DNA of 64,000 nucleotides, from positions 1-64,000 of the forward strand of contig JBAWZF010000004.1 of assembly GCA_037143175.1 (NCBI GenBank), read 5' to 3'. Both the position numbers and the translations under genes were made by a program. How positions within the stretch are numbered: the stretch's first letter is position 1; each line of letters opens with the position of its first letter. A model generated the notes under the pieces. The model made no database searches. It saw nothing but the letters and a program-made list of their open reading frames with translations, and was not told where the DNA came from. This DNA comes from a bacterium (GTDB lineage: Bacteria > Verrucomicrobiota > Kiritimatiellia > CAIKKV01 > CAITUY01). Below are positions 34,801 through 43,404 of the stretch, piece by piece.

Positions 34801-35286
34801 ATGTAGAGCAGGCTTGAGCTCCAGTGCCCCGCCTTCCCACATCCGGTATTCCAGGGATTTGTTTTTGATTCGTTGCCATGCGACGAAATATATTCCTTCA
34901 CTGGTTCGGCCAGCATCCAGAATACTGATCAGGTTCGGATGCCTGATCTTCATGTACCGGTTCATGTCATTCAGGAAAAGGGCGGAGGGTTCACCGCTTT
35001 CGGCAAAGGGGGCATGGAGTATCTGCAATTCCATTTTTCGATGGGTCTGGATATGTTCAGCTGCGTAGATTTCACGGGGGCCATCGACTTCTACCCGTGA
35101 CGAGATACGATAGCCTGAAATTTCAGACCGGTTCGTCAACCTGGCATCGGGAATGGCAATGAAAACATTACAAATAGAGCACTGAAGCCGCTTCTGGAAC
35201 AGGCCCGTCTGTTCCAAATTCTGGATTTCGCGGTCTGAGACGTCCATCTCCGCCCCGCAGTTACTGCACATGTAATGTAAACGCAT
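31885..35286 (-). CDS. Membrane pseudokinase with leucine-rich repeats
   Basis: A 1133-residue protein. Residues 1-45 form a zinc-ribbon (C7-x2-C10, C36-x2-C39). Residues 57-320 have the shape of a eukaryote-type Ser/Thr kinase (HPNLISILDAG, then SDMYALGATLYNMLTGTAPF and SDRPQDW) but the catalytic parts are lost: HRDxxPxN reads YGHLSPRRIWI near 182-192, and the DFG position reads LFN near 200. A transmembrane helix follows (about 382-403). The external half has helical segments and, from about 880 to the end, short leucine-rich repeats (LDLSDSAIVNLTGL, LILSGTQVASL and similar). It is probably a receptor-like scaffold rather than an active kinase. Confidence 0.8.
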   Translation of the reverse strand: MRLHYMCSNCGAEMDVSDREIQNLEQTGLFQKRLQCSICNVFIAIPDARLTNRSEISGYRISSRVEVDGPREIYAAEHIQTHRKMELQILHAPFAESGEPSALFLNDMNRYMKIRHPNLISILDAGRTSEGIYFVAWQRIKNKSLEYRMWEGGALELKPALHLATLIGQVLEWLWTQHGLIYGHLSPRRIWIAPDKTVQLFNTILSPLVKDQPPSFPLDTLMAGMPGFLSPEILNGSTHLDCRSDMYALGATLYNMLTGTAPFCGLNPQQIQEAQASSSLPDPRTLRPDLPTAVVEFLKSTLAHDPSDRPQDWSTFLSQLASLQKDQPIPQPVHMASHSVLIQLEPSLIPPISKKIVIQRASRNPIRTKTPTTAPAANPSRAFFGILAVGLITVIAFLTWLATRVPPPSPPAKLVFRTTTNSSLSSTTITLPPQQPHLKPSNTVSKILQPTNSFDALYRSTQEYLKNNPMDYDGLLAQYDALLIMTETTKPHWHARILDERRGIEMTKSFALDRALEEIQQKTEEFDKNANYAAGISWLTSYQGVFSNQTSALRDSLCSNLVLHAHVNANTSRAKQQKQQATQHDELTAKRKSFLEVIAKAVLANNFEQARKNIQNWNTPSDLGWSKTQQDDLLSQLGLISKLSEKIMERYHAMIGTTVKIELINGLISGKLIAVENQVLTIQSLSADGEIITLPVSIDKIRPQDVFLRLASLNPLERGLLQGFFACQHNDDKLALASFTGMTNSLLVTALIAHIEETISQTREAEAQKALNAVLTLAGINPDKKDASTPIALQIDQTSFPDFQCLKIKEASQRFTELYGRSSTAQNAAPILTALNDVSPIVRKIDLVTLENMMNTLKAWKSGETHLLFSYRIDGALACLDLSENRILPDLSPLKILPFKELSFRKCGMTKLPSLEGFRINRLDLSDSAIVNLTGLKGASIDTLILSGTQVASLHVLKSVPVRVFHAENCENLSDLSGLATTNLTNIVLTGSAVSDLSPLENAPLISADFSNCTLINDLKPLSRCPLTELNIAGCHRISMIYALKGLPLRKLNISGTKVSDLGPLTEMPLETLILANARNITDLTPLANNKSLQSLTLPTDSVNVTCLRQHKTLEAIGFPAPIRAALFWQKQE

Positions 35287-35306
35287 GGATGCTTCCTTTT
35301 GTAAGA

Positions 35307-35334
35307 AGAGCCGGTCCCGTTAGGGATCGGCTCT
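35307..35334 (-). terminator. Hairpin between gmd and the pseudokinase gene
   Basis: A 12-bp stem with one G-T pair (AGAGCCGATCCC/GGGACCGGCTCT on the minus strand) around a four-base TAAC loop. It is followed by TCTTAC, a poor T-tract, so it could end gmd transcripts or act as an attenuator or mRNA-stabilising hairpin. Confidence 0.45.
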
Positions 35335-35387
35335 CGGCGTAATTCTGTTTCCATCGCCAGAAGTGAGGCCATGGAGTAGTCTGATTA

Positions 35388-36407
35388 TCACACTTTTCCG
35401 TTGAAGGAAGCGGCGTGGGCCTCACGCTGTGCTAGTTCAAGGTCGAATTCAGTCATGAGTCGGGCCAGTTCTTTAAAGGTAATTTTTGGTTTCCACCCGA
35501 GTGTTTTCATGGCCTTACCCGGATCACCCAGCAAATAATCCACTTCAGCCGGGCGGTAGAAGCGGGGGTCAATTTTAACAAAGTCCTGCCAGTTGAGGTT
35601 AAGGTGGCCAAAGACCTCGTTCAGAAATGCCCTGACGCTATAGGATTCGCCTGTTGCAACAACGTAATCGTCTGGTCTTTCTTGCTGCAGCATCAACCAC
35701 ATGGCCTCCACGTAATCGCGGGCATGGCCCCAGTCGCGCTTGGCATCCAGATTCCCGAGTGCCAGATTTTTTTGCAGTCCAACCTTGATCCGGCCTGCCG
35801 CCCGGGTGATCTTGCGGGTAACGAAGTTCTCGCCGCGTCGCTCGCTCTCGTGGTTGAACAAAATGCCATTGCTGGCGTGCATGTCATACGATTCCCGATA
35901 GTTGACCGTTTGCCAGAAACCAGCCACTTTTGCCACGGCATAGGGACTACGCGGGTGGAACGGAGTGGCTTCACTTTGGGGCGGCTTAGCGGCCCCAAAC
36001 ATTTCAGAAGAGGAAGCCTGATAGAATCGGACTTTTGAGCCTGTAGCGTTGTTGTAGTCGCGAATCGCCTCCAAAACCCTCAACACGCCCAGTCCTGTGA
36101 CGTCCGCTGTATATTCCGGTTGATCGAAAGAAATTCGGACGTGGGATTGGGCCGCAAGGTTATAAACCTCGTCAGGCTGAACCTTGGTCATGACATGACG
36201 GAGCGAGGAGCTATCCGCAAGATCCCCGTATTCAAGGTGTAGTTTGAGATTTCTGTCGAGGAGATGGTCAATACGTGTTCGACTGATCGAACTGGACCGA
36301 CGGACAATGCCGGTGACCTCGTATCCCTTCTGCAAAAGTAATTCTGCCAGATAGGAGCCATCCTGCCCTGTGATACCCGTAATTAACGCTTTTTTGACAT
36401 TACTCAT
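35388..36407 (-). CDS. gmd: GDP-mannose 4,6-dehydratase
   Basis: Converts GDP-mannose to GDP-4-keto-6-deoxymannose, the precursor of GDP-fucose and related sugars in surface polysaccharides. The 339 residues are an extended SDR: NAD(P)-binding [16 protein letters not shown], the [14 protein letters not shown] loop specific to [14 protein letters not shown], the active-site SSSEMFG and [33 protein letters not shown], and [23 protein letters not shown] 36407 is chosen because AAGGGA lies six bases before it. No fucose synthase follows. Confidence 0.96.
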   Translation of the reverse strand: MSNVKKALITGITGQDGSYLAELLLQKGYEVTGIVRRSSSISRTRIDHLLDRNLKLHLEYGDLADSSSLRHVMTKVQPDEVYNLAAQSHVRISFDQPEYTADVTGLGVLRVLEAIRDYNNATGSKVRFYQASSSEMFGAAKPPQSEATPFHPRSPYAVAKVAGFWQTVNYRESYDMHASNGILFNHESERRGENFVTRKITRAAGRIKVGLQKNLALGNLDAKRDWGHARDYVEAMWLMLQQERPDDYVVATGESYSVRAFLNEVFGHLNLNWQDFVKIDPRFYRPAEVDYLLGDPGKAMKTLGWKPKITFKELARLMTEFDLELAQREAHAASFNGKV

Positions 36408-36472
36408 ATACATTCCCTTGTTCGCAAAGTTCGCCAACAATAAAGGGAAATCGGGTATAAGAAAAGCGCAAA

Positions 36473-37099
36473 TTAAGGTTTTATAGGCGTAACCTCATAG
36501 CTGTCATTGATCCGCTCCTTTTTGAGAGCGGCCTCGAATTCAGCTTTAGGGCAACGCATGATCACATAGACATCATAAAAGCGTAAAGCCGTGTCACCGT
36601 ACCAGGTTCGAGCCCAGAGGCTTGGACCATACTGCCAGACCGTGTAACAGATCAGGGCCTGATCAACGTCGTGAAGTCGGATTTGTGTAGTATGTGTGGC
36701 TTGAGGAGTGAGCGTGGTTTTTGATTCAACTTTGCCTGTTGTTTGAACGGCTTTATGTGAATTGTCAATAACCTGAGGCACATTTGGCATGCCGGTTTGT
36801 GTCGAACTGTACTTGTCACTGCGACTTGTACGGTAGACATCGTCTGCCGTCACCCCGGCCCGTTCTGCAAGTTTACGAATAGCGTCATGACGTGCATCAT
36901 TGATGCCTTCTTCCAGGACGAGGGTATAAGTGGATATACCACTTGCATAGATAAAGTTGGTAGGATCGCAGTTTGCCGCAAGAGAGGTGTCAGCGACCCA
37001 TTTAGGGGGAGAGACATTGCCTTCAATAACTTTCAGAGAACTGCACCCTGTCCCCAAACAGGCGAACAGCGTTATGGTGAACACATAAATAACTTTCAT
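36473..37099 (-). CDS. Lipoprotein, LPP20-like, end of the gsp operon
   Basis: A 208-residue predicted lipoprotein: signal [19 protein letters not shown] with the lipobox cysteine at residue 19. The body begins with a PKWV segment, followed by [34 protein letters not shown], a pattern shared with LPP20-type lipoproteins, in which the helix of Ala/Arg-rich residues follows a Gly-containing strand. Function unknown. ATG 37099 has AAAGGA before it. It starts 14 bases after the secretin gene, so it may be a pilotin-like or OM partner of GspD; that is inference. Confidence 0.75.
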   Translation of the reverse strand: MKVIYVFTITLFACLGTGCSSLKVIEGNVSPPKWVADTSLAANCDPTNFIYASGISTYTLVLEEGINDARHDAIRKLAERAGVTADDVYRTSRSDKYSSTQTGMPNVPQVIDNSHKAVQTTGKVESKTTLTPQATHTTQIRLHDVDQALICYTVWQYGPSLWARTWYGDTALRFYDVYVIMRCPKAEFEAALKKERINDSYEVTPIKP

Positions 37100-37113
37100 C
37101 AGGAATCCTTTCG

Positions 37114-39513
37114 TTATTTCAAAAGACTTTTCCAGCCCCTGCTGTTTTTCGGCGGGTCTGCCAGATTGCTGTCTGACCAGCCCTTTTCCCACATTCCCGC
37201 GGAGTCAGCACTTAAAGCTGCCTTACGGCGGGCTGACTCAGTTTCAATTTCTTCCGGCGAGTCGAGAACATAAGGGGTGATGAATACCACAATCTCGGAG
37301 CGTTTACCGGTATCACTGGCTGCACCAAAAAGAAAACCGATGAAAGGAAGTTTGTTGAGGAAGGGTATGCCGTTCTTGTTCTCAGTATTATGATTTTTAA
37401 CCAGTCCTCCGAGAATAATTGTTTCACCATTTCGGACAGAGACTGAGGCGGTCATTTCGCGTGAGGAGACTATCGGCCAATCATTTTTACCACTGCTGTC
37501 GACGATGGTTTTATAACTAGAAATATCCTCGATCTTTTGGGCGATTTCCATCACAACGAACTTTTTGGCGTTGATACGGGGGGTGACTACCAAGCTTAAC
37601 CCGACTTTCCTGGCTTCAACATTGGGGACGGATTGTTGTGAGGTTGCCCCGTAAGACCCGACGTAACTGACGCCTTTGTAAAAATAATCTTCATCAGAAA
37701 CTTCAATTTTAGCTTCCTTGTTATCGGTGGTGAGGATGATGGGTGAGGCGATGATTTTTGAGCGATTATCGCTTTGCGACATTTTGATCACCGCGTCAAG
37801 ATTGAGTCCGAACTGGGTGAAATAGTAAGTAAGTCCGCCAGCGCCTCCAATACCTGCCGATGAGTTGATGGTTGTGGCGTTTATGGGAGTGCCTTTCCCG
37901 CCACCGCCAGCGCCAGCAAATCCGAATTCTGCATTCCGCCCGCCATTGCGACCATTATAGGCAATCATGGAGCGTTGAACCCAGTCCACGCCGCGTTCCA
38001 GATTCTTGTCCAATGATACTTGCATGATAACGGCTTCGATCAGCACCTGCGAGAGCATGACATCCATCCCCTTCAGAATGTCTTTCAGTGCCGCCATATC
38101 GGCTTTGCTGGCCATGAGAATCAAGCCGTTGATCCGTGTATCGGCGAGAATTTTGATATTTTCTGCCGAAAGTTGACCGACCTTGGTCTTGCCCTCGGGG
38201 CCTTTGGCACTGGCTAGTTGCCGCTGCTGGTCAATAAATTCCTGTAGCTGATAACTGCGAGGCTCTTCGCGGGCGGCGGCTGTCGTTGTTGAGCCGGGGG
38301 TGCCATCGGTGCGAGCCGCCGTACTGCTGGTGGCACTTGTCTTTTTCGGAGTGGAAGATTTTGAGGTTGTGCTAGCGGCTGCCCCGATCAAGGCGTTCAG
38401 CATGGACGCTACTTCCTCGGCATCAGCATACTCAAGGCGTATGACCTCGATGGTCACGTCCGGGGCGGTTCCCACATCCAGCGCGGACACAACCTGCTCG
38501 AAAAATTTCATATTTTCCTCGCGGGTAATAATAATCAGGGAGCCTGTCCGGTCATCGGCGATGACTTTAACATTGCCCCTGATCATCCGGTCGTCGCTTG
38601 AGTCACTTCCCTCTGTGGCGTCAGTAGTTTTCGGGGTTCCGGTGGGAATCATGTTGCGGGCTCGGATCACGCCGGGAATGGTCACGGGGGTGGTGTCAAC
38701 TCCGGGCGCGCCTGAGGTGTTTAAACGACGGACGGTAGGCTGCTTTTCCTTATCTTTCTGGTCCGCAATGATTTCTTCCAGTTTTGTTTTGATATCCGAA
38801 GGTTTGGAGTTGCGCATTTGCAGGATGTGTATGGACTCTTTGATGTCCAGCGGCTGATCAATACGGGCCAGGATGTCTTTGATGCGATTGAGATTAACGG
38901 ATGTATCCGCGATCAGAAGGCTGTTAATTCGTTCCAAAGGAAGGATTTTTCCATAGGCATGGATGAGGCCGGCAATGGCCTTTTGTGCTTCAGCCGGGTC
39001 AATAAACTTCAGGGGAACGACTTCACTGACGAGTTCATCGGTTTCAGGATGAATCACCTGGTCGGCTTGATTGGTCTGGATTTGAAGTCCCTCTTGAGGG
39101 GCTGCAGTGATGGGGACAGCCTTAACGAACTTATCGCCTTGATTGATCAAAGCGATGTTATTCATGGCCAAAACGGCCTTGATGGCTTGAATCGCCTCGG
39201 GAACAGTCAGGGGGGTTTGACTGCGCAGGGTGATGATGGCGTTGACGTTAGGGGCCTGCAGCAGGGTGCGGTCGGTCAATTCTGAGCAATAGTATTGCAG
39301 GATCGAGTCCAGAGGTGCCTGATTAAACTTTAGCTCAACTGTCCGATTGGTATCTGCTTTGGTTTCAGCAGGGGCGCGTGTAATGGCTGGAGGCGAAGCT
39401 GGACGAACGGTAGGGGGGAATCCCTGCGCCTGGGCGGGGTATAGCTGGAAGAGGGATCCGGCCAGCGCCAGTATCCCGAAAAGACTTCTCATTGTGCACT
39501 GGAAAGACGTCAT
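37114..39513 (-). CDS. gspD: Type II secretion secretin GspD
   Basis: Outer-membrane secretin channel, 799 residues with a signal peptide (cleavage near AQA-Q). N0 (about residues 60-125), N1 (EVVPLKFIDPAEAQKAIAGLI), N2 (IHILQMRNSKPSDIKTKLEEII) and N3 (VEIRLEYADAEEVASMLNAL-like) are seen in order, N3 being enlarged by a Ser/Thr/Ala-rich insertion (SSTPKKTSATSSTAARTD). The secretin core has QVLIEAVIMQVSLDKNLERGVDWV and the closing GIPFLNKLPFIGFLFGA. A glycine-rich loop (GFAGAGGGGKG) lies in the core. AAAGG precedes ATG 39513. Confidence 0.95.
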   Translation of the reverse strand: MTSFQCTMRSLFGILALAGSLFQLYPAQAQGFPPTVRPASPPAITRAPAETKADTNRTVELKFNQAPLDSILQYYCSELTDRTLLQAPNVNAIITLRSQTPLTVPEAIQAIKAVLAMNNIALINQGDKFVKAVPITAAPQEGLQIQTNQADQVIHPETDELVSEVVPLKFIDPAEAQKAIAGLIHAYGKILPLERINSLLIADTSVNLNRIKDILARIDQPLDIKESIHILQMRNSKPSDIKTKLEEIIADQKDKEKQPTVRRLNTSGAPGVDTTPVTIPGVIRARNMIPTGTPKTTDATEGSDSSDDRMIRGNVKVIADDRTGSLIIITREENMKFFEQVVSALDVGTAPDVTIEVIRLEYADAEEVASMLNALIGAAASTTSKSSTPKKTSATSSTAARTDGTPGSTTTAAAREEPRSYQLQEFIDQQRQLASAKGPEGKTKVGQLSAENIKILADTRINGLILMASKADMAALKDILKGMDVMLSQVLIEAVIMQVSLDKNLERGVDWVQRSMIAYNGRNGGRNAEFGFAGAGGGGKGTPINATTINSSAGIGGAGGLTYYFTQFGLNLDAVIKMSQSDNRSKIIASPIILTTDNKEAKIEVSDEDYFYKGVSYVGSYGATSQQSVPNVEARKVGLSLVVTPRINAKKFVVMEIAQKIEDISSYKTIVDSSGKNDWPIVSSREMTASVSVRNGETIILGGLVKNHNTENKNGIPFLNKLPFIGFLFGAASDTGKRSEIVVFITPYVLDSPEEIETESARRKAALSADSAGMWEKGWSDSNLADPPKNSRGWKSLLK

Positions 39514-39533
39514 TTTATAGCCTTTGAGTTCGG

Positions 39534-40076
39534 TTATTCTTTTTCGCCACCGGCGGTGAGGACTCTGGAGTACGAGCAGTAAACCGTGAATCCCCCTCGC
39601 AATACCAATTTCTCATTTGGTGCAATGCTTAATTGACTGATGTCTAAAATAACATCTTCCTTTTGCAGATCAAAGAGGAAACGGGTTAGAGACGCCAGTT
39701 TTCCCTCCCATTTGCAGTTGATCGCCACTTCGTACATGCTGCCTTTGAGCGTCTCCTTTTCGGCGTCACGGCTGATCAGATTCAAATTATTCGCCTTGGC
39801 GAGACGCTCAATGAGAATCTGGAGATCTGTGCTGACGTCTTTCCCTTGCGGATGGGTGGGCAATCTCTTTTTCAGACTCTTGAGTTGGGTCTCCCACTTT
39901 GGGGCCTGGGAGATCAGGTATTTTTGTTTTTCTACCTCGCGTGTGAGTGTGGCTTTCTTTTCTGATAATACCTTCCACTCCTTAAGTTGGGGATCAACCA
40001 GAAAGAAGGTGAGCCCAGCCAGGGCCACGATGCCCGTTACCCATACAAGTACCATTTCCCGGGGTGAAATTTTCAT
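39534..40076 (-). CDS. gspM: Type II secretion inner-membrane protein GspM/PilO-like
   Basis: A 180-residue bitopic protein: one N-terminal transmembrane helix (about 9-28), a coiled-coil (EWKVLSEKKATLTREVEKQKYLI) and a ferredoxin-like C-terminal domain (YEVAINCKWEGKLASLTRFLFDLQKE). The arrangement is that of GspM or PilO. Its start overlaps the gspL stop by four bases. Sequence alone does not separate GspM from PilO; the operon decides. Confidence 0.8.
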   Translation of the reverse strand: MKISPREMVLVWVTGIVALAGLTFFLVDPQLKEWKVLSEKKATLTREVEKQKYLISQAPKWETQLKSLKKRLPTHPQGKDVSTDLQILIERLAKANNLNLISRDAEKETLKGSMYEVAINCKWEGKLASLTRFLFDLQKEDVILDISQLSIAPNEKLVLRGGFTVYCSYSRVLTAGGEKE

Positions 40077-41473
40077 GGCTGTTCACCTCCCGGCAAGGTG
40101 CAGACGATTTTGAATTCCTCTTTGCCATCTTTGGTGCGGCGGGTACGTGATAATTCCGAGGCGATAAAGAGCTTGGAACGTTCTAGATCCTTTTTGAAAT
40201 CAGCAATCTGTGCATATTCCTCTGCCTCACCACTCATCTCGAGATTCTTGTTCTTGTGGTAATTAAAGGATTTCAGCGTGATTCCCTGGGGGAGTCGGTC
40301 ACTGATTTCACGCAGACATTCCAGTCCGGAGAAGGAACGATCCATGTATTTGGTCAACCCCTGAGTCCGCTCCCGTACGGCTTTCACTTTTTCCGCCGGC
40401 CCTTTGAGTTCTGTCAGTTCACGGGTGAGTGAATCGATGCTGCTTTTTTGGAATTGAATACTCCCGAAAAGGGCTAGCATTCCTGTGAGCCAGAGGGACG
40501 CCGCGACAATGGAAATGATGATCACCCGTCGCTTTGTTCGCAAGGCCGTTTCCGTTTGCAGCCAGGCGATGGGCGCCAAATCCATTCTTCCGGAAGTTCT
40601 GGTTTCAGTTCGGCGGAGCAAGCCCTCAGCGAGCGAGGGAAGAGCATCAAGGGCTTCGGGGTGCGCCGTGATTTGGAACTGATCAGCGAAAACTTTGATG
40701 AGGCCCGTTGGACTTTCGCCCCTGTGCCAGACGGAAAAGGAGACCGGATGAACTCCGTCGTGATTCAAATCCAGGGACGAGAGTGTTAATGCGGTTTCCC
40801 TGGCGATCTCTTCATCTGCTTCAGCGGCGGGTATCTCGTCCATGCCACTTAAAGAGCGCATGGCAATAGGAATTCCGGCAGAGGCGATGATGATATCGCA
40901 AGATGAGTCTTCCAGAATAATGGAAACCTGAAGGCCGGTTTGTTGGACTTTGCCAGCATCCTGAATCAATTTCCACCAGCCTAGAAGGTTGATATCCACC
41001 CATTTGGGTTCGATGCCGGCAGCCCGCAAGGCACCCGCCAGAAGATTGATGGTATCGGTGCGGATCGCACTTAACAGAAGTCGGCAACGCCCGTCCTGTT
41101 CTGAAAGGATTTCGTGAGAAATGGCTGATTCCTCGATGGGGAACGGGGAAAACTTATCGATTTGAAGTTCAGCCATGCTTTTGATTTCTTCAGGACTGCC
41201 GGAGGGGAGTTCCGCGATCCTCAGCAAGACCCACGAGGCCGGAATTCCGATGCTGACCGGAGCGGGTACACGACCGCATTTGGTGCGGATCTCATCAATC
41301 AGCCGATCTCGGTCGGTTTGGAGAGCCGTTATCAGATCTTTTTGCTTCTCGCCAAGATCCAATTCGACAGAACGAGACGGGCTTGAGGAGTTCTTTTCAC
41401 CTACTTTATGCAGAACAGCCCACTCCAATGAGTGGGACCGCACAGCTAAACTTGTAAGAACTTTAACAGCCAT
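40073..41473 (-). CDS. gspL: Type II secretion GspL/PilM-PilN-like protein
   Basis: A 466-residue protein with a cytoplasmic actin-like (PilM/GspL) domain in residues 1-300 (PVSIGIPASWVLLRIAELPSGSPEEI, and SIILEDSSCDIIIASAG), a transmembrane helix (about 322-342) and a periplasmic PilN-like part (LECLREISDRLPQGITLKSFNY, then the final GEAEEYAQIADFKKDLERS). It links the GspE ATPase to the envelope. One chain thus holds both PilM- and PilN-like parts, as in GspL. Confidence 0.85.
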   Translation of the reverse strand: MAVKVLTSLAVRSHSLEWAVLHKVGEKNSSSPSRSVELDLGEKQKDLITALQTDRDRLIDEIRTKCGRVPAPVSIGIPASWVLLRIAELPSGSPEEIKSMAELQIDKFSPFPIEESAISHEILSEQDGRCRLLLSAIRTDTINLLAGALRAAGIEPKWVDINLLGWWKLIQDAGKVQQTGLQVSIILEDSSCDIIIASAGIPIAMRSLSGMDEIPAAEADEEIARETALTLSSLDLNHDGVHPVSFSVWHRGESPTGLIKVFADQFQITAHPEALDALPSLAEGLLRRTETRTSGRMDLAPIAWLQTETALRTKRRVIIISIVAASLWLTGMLALFGSIQFQKSSIDSLTRELTELKGPAEKVKAVRERTQGLTKYMDRSFSGLECLREISDRLPQGITLKSFNYHKNKNLEMSGEAEEYAQIADFKKDLERSKLFIASELSRTRRTKDGKEEFKIVCTLPGGEQP

Positions 41474-41482
41474 AATCTTTAC

Positions 41483-42586
41483 TTATTTGCGTATTTGAGC
41501 CGTTCCGTTACCTGATGCGGTTACTCCAAGCGTGGAGGTCATCCGGTATTCAACCCCATGAACCACTCCCGATGAACGCACTCTAAGCACGGAGGAGGCG
41601 GTTCCTCCCAGCGCTTTCAGGCGCTGTTGCTCTTCAGCCGTGAGTCTGTTGAGCTCGGGAACCCGGCTAAACAAGTTGTTCACGTCTGTATAGAAGTAAT
41701 CTTCACTTATTTGCGCGCCCCCTGTCAAACCTTGTCTGCCGCCCTTTTCCCGTTCGGCAATAATGGCATCCGCCAGTGTGCTATCAATGCCGGGGAGGGT
41801 CATGAGTACACGTTTTGAGGCGGCATTGATATTGACAGTTTCCCCGGCTTCCGGGCTGACAGTCAGCAGGTCAGCGATGCCGGTCATTGGGGCACTGTTG
41901 GTATCCCCGTCTTCGGCATAGCCTCCGTAAAGGATGGCATGGCTCCATCCTTTGATAAGGAGCAGTTCTTCTATTGTGTCCAGATTTACCATTTTGTCAG
42001 GTGTCATGACTTTTGAGGTTTTACTGGAAACAGTTGCCTTATGCCCCCTTGCCTTATAGGGGGGATCAAGTCGGGCATAATAGTCATCAGTTTCTGCCCC
42101 ATCCGTGCTGCGATCATCATCAGGATCTCTCCAGTCGTAAAGGCAGTCGATCAGTTCCTTTCTTAGATTAATATCATCCGGCACACCGCCAACCGTAAAG
42201 ATGGCATCCCAATCCTCATCATCTTTTATAGCGTTAAGGTTTCTGAGTGCGGGTTCAGGAAGGATATCGAGAATAAAGGTTCCCTCCCCAAGCTTTACCG
42301 TCAATCCCATAATGGCGTAGCCTTGGCGTAACCGTTTGGCTGAGTCATACCAATATTTCCCCTTCATTTCGTCGCTATCCCCTTTGCCTTTGACCTCCTG
42401 ACTATGTATGAAAAGCGCCTGGGCGTATTCCAGACCTGCCTTGGAGAGATATTCGGCTTTCAGTCGTTTGCGCAGGTGGGACACGATTTTCGCTTCGACA
42501 TGCATGTCAAAGGCAAATCCCCCGATCAGAACTGAGAGGAGGGCGACGACCCACAGGACGATGATCAATGCGGAACCGCGCTTCAT
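41483..42586 (-). CDS. gspK: Type II secretion minor pseudopilin GspK
   Basis: A 367-residue minor pseudopilin that caps the pseudopilus tip. Short leader and hydrophobic helix (MKRG-SALIIVLWVVALLSVLIGGFAF), with cleavage after Gly4. The large alpha domain has GLEYAQALFIHSQ, DILPEPALRNLNAI, the helix-hairpin-helix-like VNINAASKRVLMTLPGIDSTLADAII, and an Asp-rich CLYDWRDPDDDRSTDGAETDDYY calcium site. It overlaps gspJ by four bases. Confidence 0.93.
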   Translation of the reverse strand: MKRGSALIIVLWVVALLSVLIGGFAFDMHVEAKIVSHLRKRLKAEYLSKAGLEYAQALFIHSQEVKGKGDSDEMKGKYWYDSAKRLRQGYAIMGLTVKLGEGTFILDILPEPALRNLNAIKDDEDWDAIFTVGGVPDDINLRKELIDCLYDWRDPDDDRSTDGAETDDYYARLDPPYKARGHKATVSSKTSKVMTPDKMVNLDTIEELLLIKGWSHAILYGGYAEDGDTNSAPMTGIADLLTVSPEAGETVNINAASKRVLMTLPGIDSTLADAIIAEREKGGRQGLTGGAQISEDYFYTDVNNLFSRVPELNRLTAEEQQRLKALGGTASSVLRVRSSGVVHGVEYRMTSTLGVTASGNGTAQIRK

Positions 42587-43401
42587 CGTATTCCCTCCTT
42601 GGCGATGGGGATTTCCACCAGGCGGCGCATTTCAAGCGGCGGTTTTCCCTCTTCCAGTGGTTGCAGATACAGCGTGATCTCGACAAAGCGGGGGAGATGG
42701 TTGGTGAGGTCTCCCCCCAAATTGCATTTGCCCTCCCATTCATCCAGCCACTCGATCTTTTCGGATTCGAAGTCATTGGTCGCCACGCGGATGCCGAGGC
42801 CGGTAATTCGGTCTGAAAGCACTTCCGGTTCAAGGGTGTCGGGCTCAAAGTCGTCCGGCTGAAGATACTCGTCACCCCAAGCCGTATAGGCCGCACCACG
42901 ATTGCCATTTTTATCCTGCCCGATAAAAAACCGGACATGGTGGAACGTTTTGGCCATATAGGAATTAACGCCTACCAGATCCGACCCTTCCTTGACCCAC
43001 GAAATGCTGTCGGATGACGCATTCCCGCTGCCACTCTTTTTGAGGATCAATCCATCATCCCCCCCGCGGTAACGGGCTGACCGCAAGGCGCTCACCAGTT
43101 GCTCAATGACAAAGTCGCCGGCATGGAGATCTTTGCTGAGTGCTGTGCCCCGCTGCCAGGCTTTACTGACGGAGGAGAGGAGCATGAAACACGCCCCACA
43201 TACCAGAGTCATGATGGAAAGGGCTACTAGAAGCTCAATCAGGGTGAAACCATTTTGGAGTGCGGCGGCTTGACGCCGCTTTTCTTCGGTGCGGCTTGAC
43301 GCACCGTTTTGGGTGTTGCAGCCCGTCAAGCCTGGCGGCTGGAAAGCGGCGTCAAGCCGCCGCACTCCAAATGAGAAAACTATGGATGATCCCAAATTCA
43401 T
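42583..43401 (-). CDS. gspJ: Type II secretion minor pseudopilin GspJ with palindrome in its leader
   Basis: Minor pseudopilin: NGFTLIELLVALSIMTLVCGACFML is a standard prepilin peptidase site and helix, and the body is beta-rich. From ATG 43401, three bases after the gspI stop, the leader before the cleavage site would be 51 residues rather than 6-20. The extra 40 residues are encoded by a 118-bp composite palindrome (43254-43371) that reads through in frame and supplies EEKRRQAAALQNG before the cleavage site. A TTG or GTG inside the element could serve as a later start. The rest is of normal GspJ length. Confidence 0.88.
   Translation of the reverse strand: MNLGSSIVFSFGVRRLDAAFQPPGLTGCNTQNGASSRTEEKRRQAAALQNGFTLIELLVALSIMTLVCGACFMLLSSVSKAWQRGTALSKDLHAGDFVIEQLVSALRSARYRGGDDGLILKKSGSGNASSDSISWVKEGSDLVGVNSYMAKTFHHVRFFIGQDKNGNRGAAYTAWGDEYLQPDDFEPDTLEPEVLSDRITGLGIRVATNDFESEKIEWLDEWEGKCNLGGDLTNHLPRFVEITLYLQPLEEGKPPLEMRRLVEIPIAKEGIR
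43254..43371. repeat. REP-like composite palindromic element inside gspJ
   Basis: Two 29-bp arms, 43254-43282 and 43343-43371, are perfect inverted repeats. Four small hairpins share a GGCTTGAC/GTCAAGCC core: GCGGCG-GCTTGA-CGCCGC (43262-43279), CGGTGCG-GCTTGA-CGCACCG (43287-43306), a weaker one (43319-43341), and GCGGCG-TCAAGC-CGCCGC (43346-43363). The first two face one way and the last two the other, as in a BIME-type or MITE element. No target duplication is obvious. Confidence 0.9.
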
Positions 43402-43404
43402 GTT

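Noticed and set aside
34873-35100. Several plus-strand frames inside the pseudokinase gene
   Set aside because: All are antisense to a continuous 1133-codon gene with clear domains.
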